Shown in pieces: positions 1 to 10,492 of a stretch of 64,000 nt of DNA. Every line of letters starts with the position of its first letter. Position 1 is the stretch's first letter. The notes under the pieces are model-generated. The model was not told where the DNA came from. It ran no database searches and worked only from the letters and a program-made list of their open reading frames with translations. The stretch is from Synechococcus sp. UW140 (lineage in GTDB: Bacteria; Cyanobacteriota; Cyanobacteriia; PCC-6307; Cyanobiaceae): contig NZ_UCOB01000003.1 in assembly GCF_900474295.1 (NCBI RefSeq), positions 186,001-250,000 on the forward strand, in the 5' to 3' direction. A program made the position numbers and the translations under genes.

Positions 1-402
1 TGGACTGGGATGGAGATCAGTTGCCTGCTCAAAGGGTGTTTGGTTCATGTTCTGGCCCTGGGCTTTGAGCATGGCCACCGGGCCTTGCATGTCTACAACC
101 AGGGGGATGCTGCCGTGGGTGTACCACTGCGTGCAGATGCTGTGGTGGATGCCATCCACGCTGCAGGCGGATTGGCGATCCTTGCCCACCCCGCTCGTTA
201 CAGGTTGAGTCACACACTGCTGATCGAGGCAGCAGCGCTCACTGGCATGGATGGTGGGGAGGCTTGGTATGACTATGAAATGCAAGGCCGCTGGCAGCCA
301 ACACCGGTGGTGTGTGAATCGATCGATCAGCACTTGAAAAAACTTGGCCTTTTGCGTACGTGTGGCACAGACACCCACGGGCATGACCTCAAAGGCCGCT
401 AA
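1..402 (+). CDS. PHP-domain metal-dependent phosphoesterase, C-terminal part (5' truncated)
   Basis: The frame is open from the first base of the window, so the gene starts upstream and only about 133 C-terminal residues are seen. The piece carries two signatures of the PHP (polymerase and histidinol phosphatase) superfamily: an Ala-His-Pro-Ala segment after a Gly-Gly-Leu strand and a late GTDTHGHD segment, both of which supply metal ligands in this family. PHP proteins of this size class hydrolyse phosphoesters such as nucleotides or oligonucleotide ends. The substrate cannot be told from the fragment. It is followed 29 bp later by a hypothetical gene on the same strand. Confidence 0.75.
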   Translation, partial: WTGMEISCLLKGCLVHVLALGFEHGHRALHVYNQGDAAVGVPLRADAVVDAIHAAGGLAILAHPARYRLSHTLLIEAAALTGMDGGEAWYDYEMQGRWQPTPVVCESIDQHLKKLGLLRTCGTDTHGHDLKGR

Positions 403-431
403 AATGGTCGACGCACCAGACTGAATCAGGC

Positions 432-992
432 ATGGGCATCTTCGACCGTCTGCGGAAATCGGGCTCTCAAGAGGCCGGCGGCAATTCTGGGGGAAAGCAG
501 AAAGCTGCAAAGAAGGATGATTCCTTCTTCCTTGACAGTGACTCCTCCTCCTCCTTGGGCGACCGTAATTACATGCGTGAGGCCAAGACCATTCGTCGCA
601 CCTTTCCTGGCTCAGCGGACAGCCCAGGCAACAAGGAGCTTGTGACTGAGGTGGATGCCATGGGGCTCAAGGTTGAAGCGATGACGGAAGGATTAGGAGG
701 AAGCACCGTCGAGGACAACGTCACCTCCGTCACAGGCGGAGTGCCTAAGCCTGTCAAGAAGACGTTTGCAGAGGCGATGAGCAAACAGGAGCTTCAACAG
801 CGCTTGAAGGGCAGTGCAATCAATGGAACAAACACCCGTGCCAGTGCAGATGCGGCACCAGCTGCTCGAAAAGCCGAGTTGAAACCAGAAACCACGACCA
901 CGACCACGGCCACAAGCCAAAAGGCGGCCAAGTCGTCCAGGCCTGGTTCGATTGATCCGTTCATGAGCATGGCCCAGAACCTGGATACCTGA
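432..992 (+). CDS. Low-complexity hypothetical protein
   Basis: A 186-residue protein I do not recognise as a named family. It begins MGIFDRLRKSG, has a Ser/Asp-rich patch around residues 37-45, a conserved-looking segment near 48-62 (REAKTIRRTFPGS), and a long Ala/Thr/Lys-rich tail with a run of six threonines. There is no signal peptide or membrane segment. The ATG follows the PHP gene closely, so the two may be co-transcribed. The stop codon lies 1 bp from the convergent cobN stop. The composition suggests a largely disordered, soluble protein. It reads as a true gene because the frame is intact and the N terminus looks globular, but no function can be given. Confidence 0.6.
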   Translation: MGIFDRLRKSGSQEAGGNSGGKQKAAKKDDSFFLDSDSSSSLGDRNYMREAKTIRRTFPGSADSPGNKELVTEVDAMGLKVEAMTEGLGGSTVEDNVTSVTGGVPKPVKKTFAEAMSKQELQQRLKGSAINGTNTRASADAAPAARKAELKPETTTTTTATSQKAAKSSRPGSIDPFMSMAQNLDT

Positions 993-993
993 T

Positions 994-3900
994 TCAACCG
1001 AAGCTGCCGTTCTCCACGGCCGTTTCGGCCTGGAGAACCAGCTTGCGAAGCCTTGCAAGTCTGAGCGGATCGACGCTGCTCCACAATCCACGATTCGCAG
1101 CTTCCAAAAGACGTTCAGCCATATCTCGAAGCGCCCATGGATTGTGTTGCATGAGGAAGTCACGAGCTTCCGACGCATCTAACCAGTGCGTCTGCAGAGC
1201 GTCGTAACACCAATCAGGAATGACTCCAGTCGCAGCATCGTATGCAAACAGGTAGTCGAGGCTTGCCGCCATCTCAAAGGCTCCCTTGTAGCCATGTTTC
1301 TGCATGCCTCTCATCCAGCGAGGATTGAGAAGACGGCTGCGCATCACCTTGTCGATCTCTTGTTCGAGACGGTGGATCCGAAGTCGTTCCTGACGGGAAT
1401 GATCTGCAAACCAAAGGGCCGGGCTCTTGCCATTGATCCGTGTCACAGCCGCAGCAAGTCCGCCATGGAACTGGTAGTAATCATCGGAATCGAGCAGATC
1501 GTGTTCGCGATTGTCCTGGTTATGCAAGACCACTTGCACCCTGGAGAGACTGCGTTCTAAACCGGATCGATCCTTCTGAGGCTCAAGAGATCCGTCGTAG
1601 CTCCATTGGCTCCATTCCAGATAGGCCTCGCCAAGATCACTGCGCTCTTCCCACTGTCCTGAGTCAATCAACGCCTGGAGACCAGCTCCGTATGCACCTG
1701 GTGCCGATCCAAAGATCCGCGGCTGATGTCCCTGGTTACGGGATAGAGCCGCTAAGGGGTTCATGGCTTCCGGTTCATCCAGATTGGCTACGAGAGATTG
1801 GGCGCGACTCACCCACTCAATTAAATGAGGGAAAGCGTCTCGGAATAAGCCTGAAATCCGCAGGGTGACATCCACCCGTGGACGCCCCAACAAACTGAGA
1901 GGAATCAGCTCGAGATCGATCATGCGTCGGGTGGGACCGTCCCACACCGGGCGAACGCCCAACAGCGCCAACAGTTGACCAATATCCTCCCCACCGTTGC
2001 GCATCGTGGCGGTCCCCCAGACGGACAGGGCAAGATGTCGCAGTGGTTCACCTTGCTCCAAGAGATAAAGGTCGAGTAGGCGTTCGGCACTTCTGCGACC
2101 AAGACCCCAGGCCGCCTCTGTGGGCAAACCACGCAGATCGACAGAATAAAAATTTCGGCCAGTCGGGAGGACATCAGGCCGACCACGTGTTGGCGCACCA
2201 GAGGGGCCACTGGCAAGACGGCGGCCCTCGAGAGCACGAAGCAGCGCCTTCTTCTCCTGGCTTGCACAAGCCTGAAGACGGGGGATCAGGTTGTTGCGAA
2301 GGTTGAGCAACACCGGGTCAGTCCCTTCATCCAGCCATCGTTGAACCGCGTGATGCAGGGGAGGCGATGGCTCTTGGTCAGGACGCTTGAGCAAGCAACG
2401 AAACAAGAGTGCGGCTTGAGCTTCCAGCCAGGCCACACCGTCAGCCACCCGTCGATGTCCACTCGCCTTGAGTTGGATCAACAGTGCCTGGTCATCGTCA
2501 CTCAGTGCGTCACCGTCTTCATCGGACCATGGATCGTGATCAAGACCGACGACAGATGCCAGCCGCTGCGTCAAACCAACACCCTGCGCGGTTGGTGCTC
2601 GGCTAATGGCGATGAGGAGCTCTACAAGTGCGTCCGGATCCGGAATGGTGCCAAGACGATGCAAGCCAGTACGAATCTGAGCTTCCTTCAGTTCACAGAG
2701 ATAGGCCTCCACTTGATCCAGACAGTCAGTCCAAGCTGAGCTGGAGAAGAGGTCAGGCTGTGACGATCCAACCAGCAGCTCAGCCGGTAATCCAGGCCAG
2801 TTGAGCGTCTTCAGTAGTGAGAGCAGTTGCCGATTCAGCTCCAAGCCACGGTCTGCATTCAGCTGATTGGCTTCGACATATTCATCAAGCAGAGCTTCCA
2901 GACTTGCCAGAGAGCCATAAGCACCAGCACGTCCAAGTGGAGGTGTGAGGTGATCGAGGATCACGGCATGGCCACGACGCTTGGCTTGAGATCCTTCTCC
3001 TGGGTCGTTAACGATGAATGGATACACGTGGGGGACGGGACCTAGGGCGAGCTGAGGTCCACACCCCTCGCCGAGGCCAACGGATTTACCGGGAAGCCAT
3101 TCCGCACTGCCATGCTTGCCGAGGTGCACAAGCATCTGGGTGCCGTGTACCAGCCGCATCCACAGGTATTGGGCCAAATAACGATGGGGAGGGGGCAGAT
3201 CAGGTGAGTGCAGATCACTGAGTTGATCAGGGTCATAACCGCGACTTGGCTGAACCAGGACGCACACATGTCCAAGCTTCAAGCCATGAATGGGAAACCC
3301 TTCCTCTTCCAGTTCGAGAGCCTGATGGGCTGGGCCCCATCGCGCTTCGATCGTCTCGCGAGCATCAATTGGAAGCGTGGCCCACCAGTTCAGATAGTCA
3401 CTAAGGGGAAGATGGGTGAGCGGTGGAAGATGATGGCTTTCCGGGTCATTGGTACGAGAGGAAAGGAGGCTTGCCATCAGAGCAGTCGACGACTCTGGTA
3501 AGTCCTCCTGGCCAAGCGTGTATCCGGCGTCTTGCATCCAAGTGAGCACATTGAGAAGACTTGCCGGGGTGTCGAGGCCGACCCCATTCGCCAAACGCCC
3601 GTTACGAACCGGGTAATTGGCCAGGACCAAGCCGACGCGCCTTTGCTCGACAGCGGTTTGCTGGAGATTGACCCAGGCTCGAGCATGCTCTGCAAGCCAG
3701 GAGAGCCCGAGCTGATCCGGCACCGTTGTGTGGACAGCTGTGGCAAGGCCTTCATGGGCCAGGTCAACCTCACGAAAACCACCGATTCGGGTGGTGATAC
3801 GCCCATCTAGCTCTGGAAGAACCACCTGCAGAGACAAATCCAGGGGGTCGAGACCACGAGTGGACTTCGACCAGACGCTGCGGGGTTTGCTGCTGCTGAG

Positions 3901-4755
3901 CACCTGAAGCACAGGGCGATCCAGCTGATCCCATAGTGGAGCTCCGAATCCTGCCTGTTCGAACTGCACTGAGGCGAAGGAGGTGGCAGTGATCACCACC
4001 TCAACGTGCTGTTGCTCGAACAGATTCAGCACCCCTTCCTGGACCACAGGATCACGCAGGCTGCTTACCCAGAGGGCTCGAGGCACCAGTCCGCGTTGAC
4101 GGAGAGCCTTGAGCAACGCCTCGGCCATAGCCTCATCGCCTGATCGCGCTAAGGCCCTATACAGCACAACACCCACTCGTGCGCCTGAGGCCTCCTCCCA
4201 CTGCCAAGGTGAGGGGTCTGGCATGCAATGGGGAACGAGCGTTGACGGATCTTGTGTCTTGCCCAGCAAGACGGAATCAAGAGCTTTGAGCAGAGTGATC
4301 AAATTCTGGCCACCGCCTTCTCGCAGCAACACAGCCAGCTGATCACTTAAGACCTTTGGGATCGACCCCAGCGGATGCAACGCATCATCTTGATCTGGGG
4401 TTCCAGCAAGCACGACGAGATGACGATGATCTCGGTCTTGCTGCCATTTCTGCAGTTGATCAAGTCCGTAGGACCAATGGCCGCGACCGCCGAGCAGTCG
4501 CACCACAATCAGCTGGGCATCCTGGGCAGTAACGCTGAGGTAATGATCAATCTGGGCTGGGTGTCCGAGGCTGGCCAAGGGAAGGGCTCGGATCCGATTG
4601 TGCCAAGAGACAGCCTCAGGCCTGGAGAGGCAATGCGCTAATGCTGTGAGGTCGGTGACAGCGCTAGAGAGCAGCAGTACAGGTGCTGGAGGTTGCTCAA
4701 CGAGCGTGATTGCGTCGTCGAAGTCGGCCCCTGGGAGGCTGCTGAGTCGATGCAT
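994..4755 (-). CDS. cobN: Cobaltochelatase subunit CobN
   Basis: A 1253-residue large subunit of the ATP-dependent cobalt chelatase, which inserts Co2+ into hydrogenobyrinic acid a,c-diamide with ATPase partners (in cyanobacteria probably shared with ChlI/ChlD). The central block HLGKHGSAEWLPGK, followed by PHVYPFIVNDPGEG and AKRRGHAVILDHLTPP, is the CobN version of the chelatase motif and differs from the ChlH version. Length is normal for CobN. The ATG at 4755 faces the divergent ilvE start at 4822 across 66 bp, so both promoters must be in or near that gap. Marine Synechococcus are known to make pseudocobalamin. metH, a cobalamin user, lies about 1 kb beyond the cobN start. Confidence 0.93.
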   Translation of the reverse strand: MHRLSSLPGADFDDAITLVEQPPAPVLLLSSAVTDLTALAHCLSRPEAVSWHNRIRALPLASLGHPAQIDHYLSVTAQDAQLIVVRLLGGRGHWSYGLDQLQKWQQDRDHRHLVVLAGTPDQDDALHPLGSIPKVLSDQLAVLLREGGGQNLITLLKALDSVLLGKTQDPSTLVPHCMPDPSPWQWEEASGARVGVVLYRALARSGDEAMAEALLKALRQRGLVPRALWVSSLRDPVVQEGVLNLFEQQHVEVVITATSFASVQFEQAGFGAPLWDQLDRPVLQVLSSSKPRSVWSKSTRGLDPLDLSLQVVLPELDGRITTRIGGFREVDLAHEGLATAVHTTVPDQLGLSWLAEHARAWVNLQQTAVEQRRVGLVLANYPVRNGRLANGVGLDTPASLLNVLTWMQDAGYTLGQEDLPESSTALMASLLSSRTNDPESHHLPPLTHLPLSDYLNWWATLPIDARETIEARWGPAHQALELEEEGFPIHGLKLGHVCVLVQPSRGYDPDQLSDLHSPDLPPPHRYLAQYLWMRLVHGTQMLVHLGKHGSAEWLPGKSVGLGEGCGPQLALGPVPHVYPFIVNDPGEGSQAKRRGHAVILDHLTPPLGRAGAYGSLASLEALLDEYVEANQLNADRGLELNRQLLSLLKTLNWPGLPAELLVGSSQPDLFSSSAWTDCLDQVEAYLCELKEAQIRTGLHRLGTIPDPDALVELLIAISRAPTAQGVGLTQRLASVVGLDHDPWSDEDGDALSDDDQALLIQLKASGHRRVADGVAWLEAQAALLFRCLLKRPDQEPSPPLHHAVQRWLDEGTDPVLLNLRNNLIPRLQACASQEKKALLRALEGRRLASGPSGAPTRGRPDVLPTGRNFYSVDLRGLPTEAAWGLGRRSAERLLDLYLLEQGEPLRHLALSVWGTATMRNGGEDIGQLLALLGVRPVWDGPTRRMIDLELIPLSLLGRPRVDVTLRISGLFRDAFPHLIEWVSRAQSLVANLDEPEAMNPLAALSRNQGHQPRIFGSAPGAYGAGLQALIDSGQWEERSDLGEAYLEWSQWSYDGSLEPQKDRSGLERSLSRVQVVLHNQDNREHDLLDSDDYYQFHGGLAAAVTRINGKSPALWFADHSRQERLRIHRLEQEIDKVMRSRLLNPRWMRGMQKHGYKGAFEMAASLDYLFAYDAATGVIPDWCYDALQTHWLDASEARDFLMQHNPWALRDMAERLLEAANRGLWSSVDPLRLARLRKLVLQAETAVENGSFG

Positions 4756-4821
4756 CTCTCCATTGAAGACTGCAGAGGTGCGGGGGCGGGTGAGAAGATT
4801 TGGCCATCGGCCGTTTCAGCC

Positions 4822-5739
4822 ATGCATCAGTTTCTGCCGTTCGCCTGGTTTGAAGGCCGGTGTGTGCGATTTGAAGACGCGAAAGTTTCGATCGCAACCC
4901 ATGCCCTGCACTACGGCACAGGGGCATTTGGCGGTATGCGCGCCATCCCTGATCCGGTTCGACCTGGGGGGATGTTGCTCTTCCGTGCCGACCGTCACGC
5001 CCGCAGGCTGAGCCAGAGCGCAAAGCTTTTACTGGCTGACCTGAGCGAGACCACGGTGATGGAAGCTCTTGTTGCCGTACTCAGAGCGAACAAACCCACA
5101 ACGCCCATCTACCTGCGGCCTTTTGTTTACACCAGCGATTTAGGCATCGCACCACGTCTGCACAACATCGAGACTGATTTTCTGATTTACGGTTTAGAGC
5201 TCGGCGATTATCTCTCCCCGGAAGGTGTGAGTTGCCGAATCAGTAGTTGGACAAGGCAGGAAGATCGCTCACTTCCTTTGCGTGGCAAGATCAGTGGTGC
5301 ATACATCACAAGCTCACTTGCCAAAACAGAGGCCGTCACCAGCGGCTTCGACGAAGCCCTGCTCATGAATACGCGGGGGAAGGTCAGTGAGGCCAGCGGC
5401 ATGAATCTATTTTTGGTTCGCGATGGTGTCCTGATCACCCCTGGTGTTGATCAAGACATACTGGAGGGAATCACACGCTCCAGCGTGATTGAACTGGCGA
5501 AGCACATGGGATTGGAGGTGATCGAACGCCCCGTTGATAAAACAGAACTCTGCATCGCCGATGAAGTGTTCCTGACAGGAACTGCGGCGAAAATCACTCC
5601 CATTCGTCAACTCGAATCCACAGTTTTACCGACAAACCGACCGGTGATGGATGCTTTAAGACAACGTCTGGTGGCGATTACAGAGGGGAGAGACCCTGAA
5701 TTTGGCCATTGGGTGACCAGGATCGAACTCGAACCCTAG
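4822..5739 (+). CDS. ilvE: Branched-chain amino acid aminotransferase
   Basis: A class IV PLP-dependent aminotransferase of 305 residues, catalysing the last transamination of Ile, Leu and Val synthesis. The N terminus has the family pattern WFEG...FEDAKVSIATHALHYGTGAFGG. The PLP lysine is in the GKISGAYITSSL segment, followed by GFDEALLMN and the EASGMNLFLV phosphate-side loop. The frame is open upstream to an ATG at 4693, but that would overlap the cobN start and add 43 residues unlike the family, so the ATG at 4822 (MHQFLPFAWF) is chosen. metH follows after 57 bp on the same strand. Confidence 0.92.
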   Translation: MHQFLPFAWFEGRCVRFEDAKVSIATHALHYGTGAFGGMRAIPDPVRPGGMLLFRADRHARRLSQSAKLLLADLSETTVMEALVAVLRANKPTTPIYLRPFVYTSDLGIAPRLHNIETDFLIYGLELGDYLSPEGVSCRISSWTRQEDRSLPLRGKISGAYITSSLAKTEAVTSGFDEALLMNTRGKVSEASGMNLFLVRDGVLITPGVDQDILEGITRSSVIELAKHMGLEVIERPVDKTELCIADEVFLTGTAAKITPIRQLESTVLPTNRPVMDALRQRLVAITEGRDPEFGHWVTRIELEP

Positions 5740-5796
5740 GGATCAGTTTTGGCTCAAGTGACGTTCGTAGAATGGCTTGACTGAAGCCAGTGAGCG

Positions 5797-8700
5797 ATGC
5801 AGGCCGTCTCAAAGACACCATCCCTGAACGCTTCCCGCTTTTTAGAACGTCTGCATGATCCGTCGCGTCCCGTCTTGGTGTTTGACGGTGCCACGGGAAC
5901 GTCGCTGCAACAGATGGATCTCGGTCCAGATGACTTCGGCGGTGCGGATCTGGAGGGTTGTAACGAGAATCTTGTGGTCACACGGCCCGATGCCGTGCAG
6001 GAGGTTCATCGCCAGTTCCTTGAGGCGGGCTGCGATGTGATCGAAACCGACACGTTCGGAGCCACCTCTCTGGTGTTGTCTGAATACGACCTTCAGGACC
6101 AGGCCTACGAACTCAATGTTCAGGCGGCGCGATTGGCCAGGGAGATGGCCAATCGCTACAGCACTCCAGAGAAACCCCGCTTTGTAGCGGGATCGATGGG
6201 CCCCACCACGAAGCTGCCGACCCTCGGCCATGTGGGGTTCGATGCGATGCGGGATTCCTTCGCCGAACAGGCCAGAGGCTTGCTGGCAGGGGATGTGGAC
6301 CTCTTCATCATCGAAACCTGTCAGGACCCCCTGCAGATCAAAGCTGCTCTGGCTGGCATTGAACAGGCATGTGAGCTGGCCGGTGAACGTCGGCCAATCA
6401 TGGTTAGCGTCACGATGGAAACCACCGGCACGATGCTCGTCGGCTCCGATATCGCTGCGGTGGTGTCGATCCTTGAGCCATTCCCCATCGATGTTCTCGG
6501 CCTCAACTGCGCCACCGGTCCGGAGCAGATGAAGGAGCATGTCAAATATCTGAGTGAGCACGCCCCCTTCGTGGTGAGCTGCATTCCCAACGCCGGTCTG
6601 CCGGAGAACGTCGGTGGTGTGGCTCACTACCGCTTGACTCCTGTCGAGATGAAGATGGCGATGCACCACTTCATCGAGGACCTCGGCGTTCAGGTGATCG
6701 GTGGCTGCTGCGGCACCACCCCCGCTCACATCGCCGCTCTCTCAGAACTGTCACAGGAGATGCGTCCGGCTGACCGGGACGTACGAACCCCAGTGCTCAG
6801 AAAGGAACGCCCGCTGCTTGGGGCAGAAGCTTCCGTCTCCTCGATCTACGGAACCACGCCCTATCGCCAGGACAATTCATTTCTGATCATCGGTGAACGG
6901 CTCAATGCCAGTGGCTCCAAGAAGGTCAGGGAGCTGCTCAACGCTGAAGACTGGGATGGGCTAGTGGCTGTGGCTCGCGGCCAGGTGAAGGAAAACGCCC
7001 ACGTGCTCGATGTGAACGTCGACTACGTCGGTCGTGATGGCGAAAAGGATATGCATGATCTGGTGAGCCGTTTGGTCACCAATGTCAATTTGCCCCTGAT
7101 GCTCGATTCCACTGAGTGGCAGAAGATGGAAGCCGGCCTCAAGGTCGCCGGCGGCAAATGTCTGCTCAACTCCACCAATTATGAAGACGGCGATGAACGT
7201 TTCTTCAAGGTGTTGGATCTGGCGCGCACCTATGGCGCTGGGGTGGTGATCGGCACCATCGATGAAGACGGCATGGCCAGGACGGCCGAGCGCAAATTCG
7301 CGATTGCCCAGCGCGCCTACAGGGATGCGGTCGAATTCGGGATCCCAGCTCACGAGATCTTCTACGACCCTCTGGCGCTTCCGATTTCAACGGGCATCGA
7401 GGAGGACCGACGCAACGGCTGCGAAACCGTCGAAGCCATCCGGCGAATCACCACGGATTTACCCGGTGTGCATGTGGTGCTTGGCGTGAGCAATATCAGC
7501 TTCGGGCTCTCGCCAGCGGCACGGATCACCCTCAACTCGGTCTTCCTGCATGACTGCTGTGAGGCGGGAATGGATGCGGCGATCGTCAGCCCCGCCAAGA
7601 TTCTTCCGCTGATGAAAATCAGTGAGGACCATCAGCAGGTCTGCCGTGATCTGATCAATGATAAGCGCCGATTTGAAGGCGATATCTGCACCTACGACCC
7701 GCTCACTGAACTGACCACGCTGTTCGAAGGCGTTAGCACGAAGGAGGCCCGAGCATCAGGTCCGTCTCTGGCTGACCTTCCGGTTGAAGAGCGACTGAAG
7801 CAGCACATCATCGATGGCGAGCGCATCGGGCTAGAACCAGCCCTTGACGAGGGTCTGGGGCAGTACAAACCCCTGGAAATCGTGAACACATTCCTGCTCG
7901 ATGGCATGAAGGTGGTGGGTGAACTCTTCGGTTCAGGTCAGATGCAGCTGCCTTTTGTGCTGCAGAGCGCAGAAACCATGAAAAGTGCGGTGGCTTATCT
8001 CGAACCGCATATGGAAAAAACCGAGGGGAAAAGTTCAGCAAAGGCCAAATTCTTGATTGCAACAGTTAAGGGTGATGTTCATGATATTGGCAAGAATCTC
8101 GTGGACATTATCCTCACTAATAATGGCTACGAAGTCGTCAATCTAGGCATCAAACAATCGGTCGATGCAATCATCGAAGCCCAGCAAAAGCATGAAGCTG
8201 ATTGCATCGCCATGAGTGGTCTTTTAGTGAAATCAACCGCCTTCATGAAAGATAACCTGCAGGCCTTCAATGAGGCCGGTATTTCCGTTCCGGTGATTCT
8301 CGGTGGTGCGGCACTCACCCCTCGATTTGTTCAGAAGGACTGCCGTGAGGTCTATGAAGGCCAGGTGATTTATGGGCGAGATGCCTTCGCTGACCTGAGA
8401 TTCATGGACGCTCTGGTGCAGGCCAAAAAAGACGATGAATGGGATAACAAGCAGGGCTTCTTGGGCGCCATTCCCGAAGGCCTGGGGCTCAATGGGGACG
8501 CCAACAGTCATGAGACCGAGGGGGCTGCTGATTCGAGTGCCAAGGCGGAAGAGGCCAAGCCCAAGGCTCCCGTCAGCCGTGAGCGATCGGAGGCTGTGCC
8601 TGACGAGCCTGCTCTGCAGCCACCGTTCTGGGGGACCAACGTGCTTTCAGAAGAGGAGATCGATCTGGAGGAGGTCTTCAGTTATCTCGATCGCAATGCA

Positions 8701-9420
8701 CTCTTCGCTGGCCAATGGCAGATCCGCAAAAGCAAGGAGCAAAGCCGCGAGGAGTACGAACAACAGCTCAAGGACAAGGCTGAGCCCGTCCTGCAGGAAT
8801 GGTTGCAGCGTTCCCTCTCTGAGCAGTTGCTGACCCCGCGAGTGGCCTATGGCTATTTCCCCTGCGGCAGAGATGGCAATGCCGTCGTCGTTTTCGATCC
8901 TGCGAATGCAAGGTCTGAACTTGGTCGCTTCGAACTTCCCAGACAGCGCTCCGGCAACAAATATTGCATTGCTGATTTCTATCGGGATCTCTCGTCAGAG
9001 AGCGGCCCCAGCGATGTCCTGCCCATGCAGGCCGTCACCATGGGCGAGAAGGCCAGTGCCTTTGCTAGAGAGCTATTCCAGGCGGATCGCTACAGCGATT
9101 ATCTCTATTTTCACGGTCTTGGCGTTCAGATGGCCGAAGCGTTGGCGGAGTGGACCCACGCTCGCATCCGCCGTGAACTGGGCTTCAGCGCTGATGAACC
9201 GTCGGCCCTGCGTGATGTGCTGGCCCAGCGCTACCGCGGCAGCCGCTATTCCTTTGGCTATCCCGCCTGCCCGAATGTGGCCGATTCAAGGCCTCAGCTC
9301 GATTGGCTAGGGGCAGACCGAATCGGCCTCTCCATGGACGACAGCGACCAGTTAGAGCCAGAGCAGAGCACGACCGCTTTGGTGGCGCTCCATAGCCAAG
9401 CCCGTTACTTCAGCGCCTGA
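5797..9420 (+). CDS. metH: Cobalamin-dependent methionine synthase
   Basis: A full-length 1207-residue MetH, which moves the methyl group of 5-methyl-THF to homocysteine through methylcobalamin. All modules are present: the homocysteine domain (about 15-330) with zinc ligands Cys304-Cys305 in GGCCGTT and an upstream Cys in the [10 protein letters not shown] segment; the pterin domain (about 350-630); the cap and B12 domain (about 650-890) with DVHDIGKN, where His762 is the expected cobalt ligand; and the AdoMet reactivation domain (about 970-1207) with [15 protein letters not shown] Ser/Glu/Lys-rich linker at about 905-945 separates the B12 and reactivation modules. No room exists upstream for a cobalamin or SAH riboswitch (57 bp gap). 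Confidence 0.97.
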   Translation: MQAVSKTPSLNASRFLERLHDPSRPVLVFDGATGTSLQQMDLGPDDFGGADLEGCNENLVVTRPDAVQEVHRQFLEAGCDVIETDTFGATSLVLSEYDLQDQAYELNVQAARLAREMANRYSTPEKPRFVAGSMGPTTKLPTLGHVGFDAMRDSFAEQARGLLAGDVDLFIIETCQDPLQIKAALAGIEQACELAGERRPIMVSVTMETTGTMLVGSDIAAVVSILEPFPIDVLGLNCATGPEQMKEHVKYLSEHAPFVVSCIPNAGLPENVGGVAHYRLTPVEMKMAMHHFIEDLGVQVIGGCCGTTPAHIAALSELSQEMRPADRDVRTPVLRKERPLLGAEASVSSIYGTTPYRQDNSFLIIGERLNASGSKKVRELLNAEDWDGLVAVARGQVKENAHVLDVNVDYVGRDGEKDMHDLVSRLVTNVNLPLMLDSTEWQKMEAGLKVAGGKCLLNSTNYEDGDERFFKVLDLARTYGAGVVIGTIDEDGMARTAERKFAIAQRAYRDAVEFGIPAHEIFYDPLALPISTGIEEDRRNGCETVEAIRRITTDLPGVHVVLGVSNISFGLSPAARITLNSVFLHDCCEAGMDAAIVSPAKILPLMKISEDHQQVCRDLINDKRRFEGDICTYDPLTELTTLFEGVSTKEARASGPSLADLPVEERLKQHIIDGERIGLEPALDEGLGQYKPLEIVNTFLLDGMKVVGELFGSGQMQLPFVLQSAETMKSAVAYLEPHMEKTEGKSSAKAKFLIATVKGDVHDIGKNLVDIILTNNGYEVVNLGIKQSVDAIIEAQQKHEADCIAMSGLLVKSTAFMKDNLQAFNEAGISVPVILGGAALTPRFVQKDCREVYEGQVIYGRDAFADLRFMDALVQAKKDDEWDNKQGFLGAIPEGLGLNGDANSHETEGAADSSAKAEEAKPKAPVSRERSEAVPDEPALQPPFWGTNVLSEEEIDLEEVFSYLDRNALFAGQWQIRKSKEQSREEYEQQLKDKAEPVLQEWLQRSLSEQLLTPRVAYGYFPCGRDGNAVVVFDPANARSELGRFELPRQRSGNKYCIADFYRDLSSESGPSDVLPMQAVTMGEKASAFARELFQADRYSDYLYFHGLGVQMAEALAEWTHARIRRELGFSADEPSALRDVLAQRYRGSRYSFGYPACPNVADSRPQLDWLGADRIGLSMDDSDQLEPEQSTTALVALHSQARYFSA

Positions 9421-9453
9421 CATGCCAGCCTGAGCCGCTGCAGAACAATTCCC

Positions 9454-9726
9454 ATGGCAATCGCAGGACCTGGTGGGGTCGATGAAGCAATCGCAGCGGG
9501 CCTTGACCTCGATGGCACACCCATTCCGGGGCCGATGGTGGAGCTCTACAACGAGGTCATGGACCTGGAAAGCAAGCGCGCACGCAGTGGGGTGAAGAAA
9601 TCAATGCGCAACCGGATCGTGAAGACCGGAGCCAAGCATTTCGACCAACACACACTGAACCAACGGTTGATCGATGCTGGCTGGGATGGTCTGAAAGACA
9701 AGGAGATCGCTTTTTTCTTCAGTTGA
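9454..9726 (+). CDS. Small conserved protein, possibly DUF4090
   Basis: A 90-residue soluble protein beginning MAIAGPGGVDEAIAAGLDLDGTPIP and ending with an aromatic EIAFFFS tail. It is rich in charged helix-forming residues and has no signal peptide or cysteines. The pattern recalls the small cyanobacterial family DUF4090, but this is from memory and not checked. It lies 33 bp after metH on the same strand and could be co-transcribed. It converges on the small gene at 9755-9985. Function unknown. Confidence 0.7.
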   Translation: MAIAGPGGVDEAIAAGLDLDGTPIPGPMVELYNEVMDLESKRARSGVKKSMRNRIVKTGAKHFDQHTLNQRLIDAGWDGLKDKEIAFFFS

Positions 9727-9754
9727 GCGAAACCTTGCTGAGCTCTGTTCAGGA

Positions 9755-9985
9755 TTAGTCCTGGCAGAGCTTCTCCATGGTGTCGATCACCTCTTGCTGG
9801 AACTCATCCAGAGCACTCGACTCACTGAGGTCAATTCCCTCACCGGCCGCGTTCTGGGCAAGATCCTGGAAATGGAACGCCCCTTCGCCATTGGCGAGAA
9901 ACTCGATCGCCGAGGATTCGCCGCTTTCGCGAAAGGCATCGCAAAGCGCCAAAAAAGCGGCGTCTTCAGTGAACTCCCAATCCAT
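9755..9985 (-). CDS. Small acidic hypothetical protein
   Basis: A 76-residue, strongly acidic protein (MDWEFTEDAAF...EKLCQD) with no membrane segment. The acidic composition, with helices around residues 8-30 and 55-76, looks coding. The opposite frame (an open extension of the DUF2237 gene) gives an implausible protein here. The ATG at 9985 faces the DUF2237 gene across a short gap. Not assigned to a family; function unknown. Confidence 0.6.
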   Translation of the reverse strand: MDWEFTEDAAFLALCDAFRESGESSAIEFLANGEGAFHFQDLAQNAAGEGIDLSESSALDEFQQEVIDTMEKLCQD

Positions 9986-10060
9986 CGAGGAGGCATGACT
10001 GATCGACCTTTAACGCCTCGCCCCCGGGATCCGTCAACCACCTTGTCGCGCAATGTGCCA

Positions 10061-10492
10061 ATGATCGGGCAGAATTCCACCGACAAGATCGCTGGGGAAA
10101 ACGTGCAAACTCACTCCGACACAAGCGTTCTCAACGTTTTGGGGGGTCATCTTGAGACCTGTGGCTGTGAACCCATGACCGGTTGGTACAGAGACGGCAC
10201 CTGCAGAACCGATCCCACTGACCTTGGTCAACACAGTGTCTGTTGCGTGATGACCGAGGGCTTCCTGACCTACAGCAAGGCTCAGGGCAATGACTTGTCG
10301 ACCCCTGTTCCTGAATTCGGATTTCCTGGATTGCAGCCAGGTGACCATTGGTGTGTCTGTGCTCCGCGCTGGCAACAGGCCTACAACGACGGCATGGCAC
10401 CACCAGTTCGGCTGAAGGCCACCGAACAGTCTGCTCTGGAAATCATCGCGCTTGATCAGCTCAAGCAACACGCTTACCAAGCAATCGGCTGA
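10061..10492 (+). CDS. DUF2237 family protein
   Basis: A 143-residue protein whose core from about residue 24 matches the DUF2237 pattern: LNVLGGHLETCGCEPMTGWYRDG, GQHSVCCVMTEGFLTYSK, GNDLSTPVPEFGFPGLQPGD, WCVCAPRWQQAY, APPVRLKATEQ. Family proteins are usually near 120-130 residues and the six or so conserved Cys suggest metal or redox chemistry, but no function is established. Start choice is uncertain. The frame is open back to 9794, and ATG 9995 has a GAGGAGG run too close to it to act as a ribosome site. ATG 10061 is used here; GTG 10103 after GGGGAAAAC would give the family-length N terminus. It overlaps the convergent SDR gene by 19 bp. Confidence 0.82.
   Translation: MIGQNSTDKIAGENVQTHSDTSVLNVLGGHLETCGCEPMTGWYRDGTCRTDPTDLGQHSVCCVMTEGFLTYSKAQGNDLSTPVPEFGFPGLQPGDHWCVCAPRWQQAYNDGMAPPVRLKATEQSALEIIALDQLKQHAYQAIG

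Noticed and set aside
693-1178. 161-codon minus-strand ORF across the cobN 3' end
   Set aside because: It overlaps the hypothetical gene at 432-992 and the cobN end; composition is that of an antisense shadow.
5740-5796. Cobalamin or SAH riboswitch before metH
   Set aside because: The gap is only 57 bp and shows no riboswitch core.
9794-10060. Upstream part of the DUF2237 frame
   Set aside because: It overlaps the better minus-strand gene 9755-9985 and translates to a sequence unlike DUF2237 proteins.
10034-10480. 148-codon minus-strand ORF opposite DUF2237
   Set aside because: The plus strand encodes a recognisable family with conserved Cys and motifs; this is its shadow.
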